Source: Halisarca cf. caerulea (taxonomy: Eukaryota > Porifera > Demospongiae > Chondrillida > Halisarcidae). Taken from it: a stretch of 20,000 nt of DNA. This document shows positions 8,989 to 18,974 of this stretch, piece after piece; positions within the stretch are counted from its first letter, which is position 1, and the number at the start of each line of letters is the position of its first letter. A model generated the notes under the pieces. It saw only the letters and a list, made by a program, of their open reading frames with translations. It did not search any database and was not told the DNA's origin. The stretch covers positions 1,192,101 through 1,212,100 of the forward strand of contig CAUJGJ010000179.1 of the NCBI GenBank assembly GCA_963170055.1. The letters run 5' to 3'. A program made the position numbers and the translations under genes.

Positions 8989-10164
8989 ATGAGCGAGCAA
9001 CTCGACAACTCGGGCCCAGATATCGCGGCTCCTGGGCCACAATGTTTATTGGATACAGAAGGACATTTCACGAAACACAACCATCTTCCAAACTTTGCCT
9101 ACGAATTCGAAGATGAAGCACCTTTCACAGACTCAAGTACTTCTTTCTCTATGCCATCTGCCATTGACCACCCTTTCCTCATTCTTCCGCCACACTGTCT
9201 TTCCCACGAAGACGTCTACCACGACCAGTCCCTTCAAATAAGCGAAGCGGTCTCGCTTAACGTACTCGACCCGCAAGGACTCAGCCAACGCTTCCCCGTC
9301 GGCACCAGTGCCGAGGACAGCAAGTACATTCCAAGCCCTCGCGAAGATAATATGTACATGCACGATTCGAGCCCGTGTGTGCAAGAAGGAAAACCTACTC
9401 ATCGAAGGGCGGACTGCATTCATGTTGATTGTGGTGACCTAGTTCCGATATACCGGCGGGGTAGTATTCCCAAGTCCCCAGATCCATCCAATCATCCACT
9501 TCTTGAAGACATTAAGAAAGCCTTCACTGGCGAATTGCAGCAAGTTTTTTCTCCATCATCAAAGATGACTGGACATGGCGACCTAGACTTGTTCATGTTG
9601 TCTACTCTACAAACGGTCATTGATTGCCATCAGAACTACAAGTTCTTGTTTGACTCTCTGGACAGTATGGGTGGTCGTATTTTGGGTGAATTTCAGGCAA
9701 CGTGCGAACATTTGAAATCGGACAGCTCGTCTGTGGCGTCCACGTTGTCTGCTTCGGCTATGCATCACGATACATCAGGTGTAGCACATGGAGCATGCCA
9801 GCCTTTAAGGATGCATGCACCAGAATACGATTTAACCTGCAACGAAGCAGAACAGCATCTCTTTTCACCGTTCACTGGCCAAGGCATAGAGTCTGTTCCG
9901 TGTTCTGATGGCAAGTCATTGACCCAAGTGTACAGCCAACCCACTGGTAATGGAAACGCGTACAAGAGATCAAGTAAATTGCCTGAAAAGGCCACTTCTG
10001 TGCTGAAGAAATGGCTGTTTGAGCATTCAAGCAAACCGTACCCGGATGATGACGAGAAGCAGCGTTTGTGTCTGTTGACCGGATTGTCACTGACACAGAT
10101 CAACAACTGGTTCATCAATGCTAGGAGGAGGATACTCCATCGCAACAAGACCGCAAAACAGTAG
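8989..10164 (+). CDS. TALE-class homeobox transcription factor, single exon
   Basis: The 391-residue protein has a C-terminal homeodomain at about residues 326-388. It begins KRSSKLPEKATSVLKKW, then PYPDDDEKQRL, which carries the three extra residues of the TALE loop (PYP), then QINNWFINARRRIL with the TALE isoleucine at homeodomain position 50. Residues 165-245 (HPLLEDIKKAF ... LDLFMLSTLQTVIDCH) loosely follow the second half of the MEIS/PKNOX N-terminal domain that binds PBC proteins. This fits a nuclear DNA-binding role of the MEIS/PREP type, but the homeodomain also recalls TGIF and plant BELL proteins, so no symbol is given. The start is the ATG at 8989 (A at -3). An in-frame GTG at 8965 extends the frame by only 8 residues and is unlikely. 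The stop follows three residues after the domain. There is no intron, unlike the neighbouring raptor and KHK. Confidence 0.85.
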   Translation: MSEQLDNSGPDIAAPGPQCLLDTEGHFTKHNHLPNFAYEFEDEAPFTDSSTSFSMPSAIDHPFLILPPHCLSHEDVYHDQSLQISEAVSLNVLDPQGLSQRFPVGTSAEDSKYIPSPREDNMYMHDSSPCVQEGKPTHRRADCIHVDCGDLVPIYRRGSIPKSPDPSNHPLLEDIKKAFTGELQQVFSPSSKMTGHGDLDLFMLSTLQTVIDCHQNYKFLFDSLDSMGGRILGEFQATCEHLKSDSSSVASTLSASAMHHDTSGVAHGACQPLRMHAPEYDLTCNEAEQHLFSPFTGQGIESVPCSDGKSLTQVYSQPTGNGNAYKRSSKLPEKATSVLKKWLFEHSSKPYPDDDEKQRLCLLTGLSLTQINNWFINARRRILHRNKTAKQ

Positions 10165-10555
10165 ATTGGCACAGATTTATAGGAGTTTGTCATTTGACTC
10201 GACGAACCTTTTGTCATGCAAGATAAGCACATGAGACATGACCGTGTATGGTAACAGTTGCTTCAGCCCGATGTCTACTGCTAGTGAGTACACTGAGCCT
10301 GGTAGTCTACATAGTATTACATATAATATTATGTATTGGTCATAATTGTTGTAATTCTTTTTCATAAATATCATTGTATGATCTATTTTTACTTGTATGC
10401 AACCACACACACACATGCACACAAATGTTTATGAGATTACTTGTTGACAACCAACTGGAAATTTACTATGCTTCGATCAGTTCTATTAATGATTTGCTTA
10501 CAAACCATTCAATGCAATAATTGTTAAATTAAATAATAATATTCAATTGCAAACT

Positions 10556-10561
10556 TTTAAT
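10556..10561 (-). terminator. Candidate poly(A) signal ATTAAA for HSP70
   Basis: On the minus strand this reads ATTAAA, the commonest variant signal, 139 bases after the HSP70 stop. No minus-strand AATAAA was found closer. Confidence 0.4.
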
Positions 10562-10581
10562 TAACACATTAACACTGTGAC

Positions 10582-10587
10582 AATAAA
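10582..10587 (+). terminator. Candidate poly(A) signal AATAAA for TALE gene
   Basis: A canonical AATAAA 418 bases after the TALE stop. It lies upstream, in HSP70 sense, of the HSP70 signal, so the two mature 3' ends would overlap by tens of bases. Confidence 0.5.
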
Positions 10588-10699
10588 ATTATTATACAAA
10601 ACTGTTTAGACTATAGGTATAAATACATCTGCTACATCAAATGAAGTATTTACAGCATAAAACGGGTGTAGACAGTACATGCGTAGAATCGCTAGAGTC

Positions 10700-12607
10700 T
10701 TAGTCAACTTCTTCAACAGTGGGTCCTTGGCGGCCTCCAGATTGAGAACTACCTTCAGCGTGCTTCCCAGCTCCCCCATGAAGTTTGGTCATGACTGGTG
10801 TACACACTTTCTGGAGCTCCTCTAGTTGGTGTTCGTACTCGGCTTTCTCTGCAAGTGTGTTCCTGTCTATCCACTCCAATGTCTCCTTCACTTTGCCTTC
10901 AACCTCAGATTTGTCAGTTGGGGACAGTTTGTCACCGTGTTCCTGGATTGTGCTCCTTATGCTGAAGGCATAGCTCTCCAGTTGATTTCTAGCTGCAATA
11001 TTTTCCCTACAAGCATCATCGGCACTCTTGTACTTCTCGGCTTCAGCAACCATCCTTTCGATCTCATCCTTTGAAAGTCGACCTTTCTCATTCTTGATGG
11101 TGATGTTGTTAGACTTGCCCGTGCTCTCATCTCTGGCGGTAACATTCAGGATACCATTGGGATCCAGATCAAAGCTGACTTCAATCTTTGGTACCCCCCT
11201 AGGTGCTGGAGGGATGCCACTAAGCTCAAAGGTGCCCAAGAGGTTGTTGTCCTTCGTCATTACTCTTTCTCCTTCGTACACTTGGATTGTCACACCGGGT
11301 TGGTTGTCAGAGTAAGTGGTGAACGTCTGGCTGGCCTTGGTTGGAACCTTTGTGTTTCTGTTGATGATGTTGGTCATCACGCCACCTGCCGTCTCAATAC
11401 CAAGGGACAGAGGGGCAACATCCACCAGGAGGACATCTTGAATGTTGGAGCTGGTGTCTCCTGACAAGATGGCTGCCTGCACTGCAGCACCATAGGCAAC
11501 AGCTTCGTCTGGATTGATAGACTTGTTGAGGTCCTTTCCATTGAAGAAATCTGAAAGAAGCTTCTGTATTTTTGGGATCCTAGTAGACCCTCCAACCAAA
11601 ACAACATCGCTGATTTGTGCCTTGTCCAACTTGGCATCTCTCAAGGCCTTCTCTACTGGCTCCAGTGTTGAGCGGAACAGATCTCCACACAGCTCCTCAA
11701 ATCTGGCTCGGGTGATTTTAGTGTAATAGTCAATTCCATCCATCAGAGAATCAACTTCAATACTAGCATCACTGCTGGCAGACAAGGTCCTCTTGGCTCG
11801 CTCACAAGCTGTTCTCAGTCTGCGAAGAGCACGAGGGTTGCGCTTCAGGTCCTTCTTGTACTTTCTCTTAAACTCTTCCACAAAGTAGTCCACCATGCGG
11901 TTATCAAAGTCCTCTCCTCCAAGATGTGTATCACCAGCTGTAGACTTCACTTCGAACAGAGAGCCTTCATCAATGGTGAGGACGGTCACATCAAAGGTTC
12001 CACCGCCAAGGTCAAAAATTAACACATTCTTCTCTCCTGTCAGGTGCTTTTCCAAACCATACGCAAGTGCAGCAGCTGTGGGTTCATTGATGATCCGAAG
12101 AACATTGATTCCTGCAATGCGTCCAGCGTCCTTGGTGGCCTGTCGCTGGGAGTCATTGAAGTAAGCTGGAACAGTAATAACTGCATCCCTTACAGATGTA
12201 CCAAGATAGGCTTCTGCCGTCTCCTTCATCTTGGTCAAGACCATGGAGCTGATCTCCTCCGGGTAAAAGTGCTTGTCTTCTCCCTGGTGTTCGACCTGGA
12301 TTCTTGGTTTGCCACCGTGGTTGGTCACTTTGAACGGCCAGTGCTTCATGTCCGATTGAACGCGAGAATCGTCAAATTTTCTTCCGATGAGCCTTTTCGC
12401 GTCGAACACGCTATTCTGGGGGTTTCTTGCCACCTGAGCCTTGGCGGGATCGCCGATGAGCCGTTCAGTGTCGGTGAAGGCGACATAGCTGGGGGTCGTC
12501 CTGTTTCCCTGATCGTTGGCCAATATCTCCACTTTACCGTGCTGAAATACGCCGACACAGGAATAAGTAGTACCCAAATCTATACCGATGGCTGGTCCTT
12601 TCGACAT
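10700..12607 (-). CDS. HSP70: Cytosolic 70-kDa heat shock protein, intronless
   Basis: An ATP-dependent chaperone of the cytosol and nucleus, 635 residues, about the family's usual 640. The nucleotide-binding domain shows [14 protein letters not shown] at residues 6-19, [14 protein letters not shown] near 200 and [17 protein letters not shown] near 335. The linker and the substrate-binding domain follow ([17 protein letters not shown]). The C-terminus is EEVD, the docking signal for TPR co-chaperones such as HOP and CHIP, and marks the cytosolic class. There is no signal peptide and no KDEL, which excludes the BiP and mitochondrial forms. The tail is short, with [15 protein letters not shown] and no GGMP repeats. 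The lack of introns, a TATA box and heat-shock elements upstream suggest a stress-inducible copy rather than the constitutive HSC70. The gene is divergent from KHK across 312 bases. Confidence 0.97.
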   Translation of the reverse strand: MSKGPAIGIDLGTTYSCVGVFQHGKVEILANDQGNRTTPSYVAFTDTERLIGDPAKAQVARNPQNSVFDAKRLIGRKFDDSRVQSDMKHWPFKVTNHGGKPRIQVEHQGEDKHFYPEEISSMVLTKMKETAEAYLGTSVRDAVITVPAYFNDSQRQATKDAGRIAGINVLRIINEPTAAALAYGLEKHLTGEKNVLIFDLGGGTFDVTVLTIDEGSLFEVKSTAGDTHLGGEDFDNRMVDYFVEEFKRKYKKDLKRNPRALRRLRTACERAKRTLSASSDASIEVDSLMDGIDYYTKITRARFEELCGDLFRSTLEPVEKALRDAKLDKAQISDVVLVGGSTRIPKIQKLLSDFFNGKDLNKSINPDEAVAYGAAVQAAILSGDTSSNIQDVLLVDVAPLSLGIETAGGVMTNIINRNTKVPTKASQTFTTYSDNQPGVTIQVYEGERVMTKDNNLLGTFELSGIPPAPRGVPKIEVSFDLDPNGILNVTARDESTGKSNNITIKNEKGRLSKDEIERMVAEAEKYKSADDACRENIAARNQLESYAFSIRSTIQEHGDKLSPTDKSEVEGKVKETLEWIDRNTLAEKAEYEHQLEELQKVCTPVMTKLHGGAGKHAEGSSQSGGRQGPTVEEVD

Positions 12608-12745
12608 CTTGTAGCAAAGAAATAAATCCGATGGAAAATAGGAGATTCTGAAGAAGCAACTTTAAAGTATTAGCTACTTTTCGCTCACTTTCTAGCTTTA
12701 AATGGTTTTGGCATTCGTTGATGGTGGCTGTACTTGTTTGCCTCA

Positions 12746-12752
12746 TTATATA
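12746..12752 (-). promoter_or_regulatory. TATA box of HSP70
   Basis: On the minus strand this reads TATATAA, about 140 bases upstream of the HSP70 ATG. It predicts a start near 12715-12722 and an intron-free leader of about 110 bases. Heat-shock elements lie directly upstream of it. Confidence 0.7.
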
Positions 12753-12772
12753 GCAGTTCTTGACGCTAACTA

Positions 12773-12829
12773 GAAGACTGTAGAAGCTCCAGTGCCTTCC
12801 AGAAGATTATCGATGATTCCAGAATTGGA
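12773..12829. promoter_or_regulatory. Heat-shock element cluster
   Basis: HSF1 binds inverted GAA units. Two perfect TTCnnGAA pairs are seen, TTCCAGAA at 12797-12804 and at 12817-12824, the second followed by a partial third unit (12827-12829). A looser group GAAnnnnnnnGAAnnTCC lies at 12773-12790. The cluster is 20-80 bases upstream of the TATA box in HSP70 direction, the classical place. It is also 91-147 bases upstream of the KHK ATG. Confidence 0.75.
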
Positions 12830-12876
12830 AGATACTAGAACGCGCGAGAGCACGGGATGGCATTTAACTCTTTAAT

Positions 12877-12893
12877 CACGTGATGGGCACATG
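12877..12893. promoter_or_regulatory. Carbohydrate response element (ChoRE) match upstream of KHK
   Basis: The sequence is CACGTG, then the 5-base spacer ATGGG, then CACATG. This fits the ChoRE consensus CAYGNG-N5-CNCRTG bound by Mondo/ChREBP-Mlx dimers at every fixed position. It ends 26 bases before the KHK ATG. Function is inferred from the motif and from the gene it precedes. Confidence 0.6.
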
Positions 12894-12919
12894 AGCGAAA
12901 CAAACCTTCATAAGAAAAA

Positions 12920-15976
<3,057 letters not shown>

Positions 15977-16501
15977 AAACTGAATTTTGAATGAAAGCTA
16001 TTTAATGTACCATTTTGTACTTTTTTACAAAAGACATCAGTCTGAGAATTGATTCCGTTCCAAAGTTGGGCAGTTATACATAAAATCCAATTAAATTTCA
16101 TGCAAGATAGATTTTAATACCTAATTATAATAATTTTAACGGAGCCAATATGGGGCTGTGGGTCAATGTGCTGCCCATACACTCTATACAACATTAATTG
16201 GTTTATCAAGTTTATTCTAAGATGTAATTAAAATTAATCAGAAAAATAATGAAGAAGAATCATGAATTGACAAATTGGATGCCATTGTGTGCAAAATAAA
16301 AACTACAAAAAAGAAAAATAACCACACAAACAGCTCAAAAACATCATGCTTAAAAATACACATACATTGCACAGTGCATTGTATTAAATCACATACATAC
16401 TACTAATTGATTTATGTTGTTATCTATTTGTACGCTTCAAATGAAGAACAAAACTTCATTAAAGCAGCACCTGTCCAGGGAGGGAAATATTGTAAATTCA
16501 G
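15977..16501. other. Convergent 3' region between KHK and the glycosyltransferase-like gene
   Basis: 525 AT-rich bases with both 3' UTRs. Plus-strand AATAAA is at 16295-16300 (KHK direction). Minus-strand AATAAA is at 16211-16216 (opposite gene). If both are used the transcripts overlap tail to tail. No gene or known repeat is seen. Confidence 0.6.
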
Positions 16502-18028
16502 TTAAACAGAATGTGATTTACATTTATTGTAGTTGAGAGCAAAGCTACTCTTCCCTACACCATCTGATGTATTGGTTGGAGGATTTCCAGAGCAGACCAA
16601 GTGCACATGTTTCACCCTACCAGCGTGGACCGCATTTCCCAGAATGTTCCGTTGAAAAGCACTATTGGATCCCATGAAGACCAACTCGGTTGAGTAGGAC
16701 AAAGCCAGAAGTTCCACAAGGGCAACAAACGATTCACTCTCCTTTGTTTTGTAGGCAATGGGATCGAAGCGCACTGGTACAAGTTTGTGCTCATGCAGAC
16801 GAGTGGTCACAAACTTTGTTACATTGTCACATTTTAATGAGCATGTTTGCGTACCAAAAGACCCCGAGTCTGTTAGAAGAAGAAGTTTAGTCTTTGATGT
16901 GCTCAGGCGTTTCAAGACATCTTTTAAAACTGTTAGAAATTCGTCCACACAGCATTGGATTTCATCAAAGTCCCGTCCCATTCTCTCCATACGAATATGA
17001 GCACCTAACATTTGCGTATCCTGTGTTATCCCTTGGTTGGCAACAAATTTCTCAGCCAATTCATGGATCTCCCGTGCAATAAATCGATTGAAGAGGTTGT
17101 ACCTCCCTGTAATGCCCTCAACTGTGTTATTACAGTGAGAATTAAGAGCCGTTCTAGCAACAAGACGTGTTCGAACGCCAACAGTGCAGTTACCAGAAGG
17201 CGGACATGCTAAACCATTCCAATCTGGGAAGATAAAAGAAAGAATTTGCTTTCCAGTTTTCTCCCTTATGGCATTCAACAATTCCTCCGTGTGTAAAACT
17301 TTGCTACCATGAATACAAACAGCATCAAGGACTCGGAAAGGATTACTTGGCGAGAGAGAGTTTAGGGCTTTTTGTAGCTTTGACAGAAAAGGCCTTACAA
17401 TGTCTTTACAAAAGCAATAGTGTGGTTCGCCATTCCTCCGCATGCAGCTGAAGAGCTCCTTTCTTATTTTGGGATTGGTCAGGTCCGAATGGATTTTCTT
17501 GCCCACACCAGCTCCACCGAGGAAGCTGCGTGTTTTGACTACATACACCACTACAACGTCCCTCGACGAATACCCCGTGAAATGCAAGAACGATTCCGGG
17601 ACCAGATCAGGTTCGTAACAGAAGTTAGTTAGGCCCTCAACGTTCATGACGTCCGTTAAGGGAAAAATCTTCACGTGGTCTTCTGGCAAGACGGAAGGAA
17701 TAAAATTCGGTATACCAAATAACCTTGAAGACTGCACGAAAGGAGTGACCAATCTTGCCCCAATATCCTTTCCTATCAGTCCGAGCTCCAAGAAATTCCT
17801 CAAAGCATTTGACAGCTGTTCGTCGTAACTCAAGGACATGATGTAGGAACGTGGCCCGCGCGGTGCGGTACTCCAGGACCCGGACAGGGCTACTGGCACT
17901 CGATAGTGGCTCGTGTAAACGTTGTAATACCCAAGAACCAGCAAAAAGGAGGCGGACAAGACGCACAGCAGAGCACTTTTGAACAGGCGAAGGTTACAGC
18001 TGCACACCTTAGTTGTTAAGGGAGCCAT
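16502..18028 (-). CDS. Type II membrane protein, O-fucosyltransferase-like glycosyltransferase, intronless
   Basis: 508 residues. A short basic N-terminus is followed by a hydrophobic signal anchor at about 17-36 (SALLCVLSASFLLVLGYY), the layout of Golgi glycosyltransferases with a luminal catalytic part. Segment 63-98 (YIMSLSYDEQLSNALRNFLE) and the HIRME motif at 344-348 (GAHIRMERMGRDF) resemble the conserved HxR motif of GDP-fucose O-fucosyltransferase-type folds. The region TDSGSFGTQT (386-395) and the late block ELVFMGSNSAFQRNIL (448-463) fit the donor-binding end of that fold. Four N-glycosylation sequons are seen at 280, 300, 402 and 486. Fourteen or more cysteines suit a secretory protein. 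The start is the ATG at 18026-18028; an upstream in-frame GTG adds two residues only. The specific substrate cannot be told. The family assignment is from motifs and could be wrong. Confidence 0.65.
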   Translation of the reverse strand: MAPLTTKVCSCNLRLFKSALLCVLSASFLLVLGYYNVYTSHYRVPVALSGSWSTAPRGPRSYIMSLSYDEQLSNALRNFLELGLIGKDIGARLVTPFVQSSRLFGIPNFIPSVLPEDHVKIFPLTDVMNVEGLTNFCYEPDLVPESFLHFTGYSSRDVVVVYVVKTRSFLGGAGVGKKIHSDLTNPKIRKELFSCMRRNGEPHYCFCKDIVRPFLSKLQKALNSLSPSNPFRVLDAVCIHGSKVLHTEELLNAIREKTGKQILSFIFPDWNGLACPPSGNCTVGVRTRLVARTALNSHCNNTVEGITGRYNLFNRFIAREIHELAEKFVANQGITQDTQMLGAHIRMERMGRDFDEIQCCVDEFLTVLKDVLKRLSTSKTKLLLLTDSGSFGTQTCSLKCDNVTKFVTTRLHEHKLVPVRFDPIAYKTKESESFVALVELLALSYSTELVFMGSNSAFQRNILGNAVHAGRVKHVHLVCSGNPPTNTSDGVGKSSFALNYNKCKSHSV

Positions 18029-18400
18029 GTGCACGAAGCCGAGCGGCTAGCTACACGATATGGGTCCTGGGAATACAATATCCCCAATGCGTTAGCTGCA
18101 CCTCTCCATGATATTGTTTCCTTGTTCTTCCTGTGGTGTTGTGGGGTTCGTCCGAGGGTTGGTCACGTGTAAATCTTGCGCAACATCACGGTTGAAATGC
18201 GCAATAACCAATCATGCAACAAAAGAATAATCACACTTGAACGCATAGTAAAAAATGTTACCTCATGGAATATCATTTGTTTGCAGTAAGTTTTGAAGGA
18301 GGGCTTTATAATTTATACCAAACACAAACACATAACATAATATTCTGACATGCATGATTCACCATATGCTGTGACTGAAGTATGGTACAATGCTGGAACT
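18029..18400. other. Intergenic region upstream of the glycosyltransferase-like gene
   Basis: It should hold the promoter of the 16502-18028 gene and the 3' UTR of the NDE1-like gene, both on the minus strand. A CACGTG is at 18164-18169 (GTCACGTGT), 136 bases from the ATG. No TATA box and no clear poly(A) signal were found. Confidence 0.5.
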
Positions 18401-18627
18401 CTAGACAGTGATGGTAGCTACATTCCCGGTGCCTGAAGTGTTAACGTCACCATTGAATCTTGATCCTTGAATTCTCTTATGTCTGAAAGTAAGCATGAAG
18501 ATGATAATACTGTCAATAACATTCCATCTGCTAGTAACCTCACAGTACCCTTCAAAGTTTCAGAGCCATATACGTAGACATGTACACACACATGCACGCA
18601 CGTACACACGCACATGCATGCATGTAT

Positions 18628-18689
<62 letters not shown>

Positions 18690-18913
18690 GCGCGCGCACA
18701 CACACACATACACACACACACACACACATACACACACATACACACACACACACACACAAATCACATCACTGTACATAAGAATGCAAGCTCACACATACCT
18801 TTGTACTGGTGTATCAAATGTTTTGTTGGAGTCTCTGGTAACAATGTTGGAACGACAAGACGCCAGACGAGATTCTAGAGCCTGAGGCAATGTAAGGAAG
18901 ACTAACGCACGCA

Positions 18914-18974
<61 letters not shown>

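Larger units (their letters stand above)
10165..10699. other. Convergent 3' ends of TALE gene and HSP70
   Basis: 535 AT-rich bases between two stop codons that face each other. They should hold both 3' UTRs. A short (CA)n tract lies near 10404-10420. No gene or RNA gene is seen. Confidence 0.7.

Noticed and set aside
12044..12625. 193-residue open frame on the + strand across HSP70
   Set aside because: It is antisense to a clear HSP70 frame, a common shadow of that gene. It has no recognisable domain.
18029..18034. GTG start of the glycosyltransferase-like protein
   Set aside because: An ATG follows two codons later and gives the same signal anchor.
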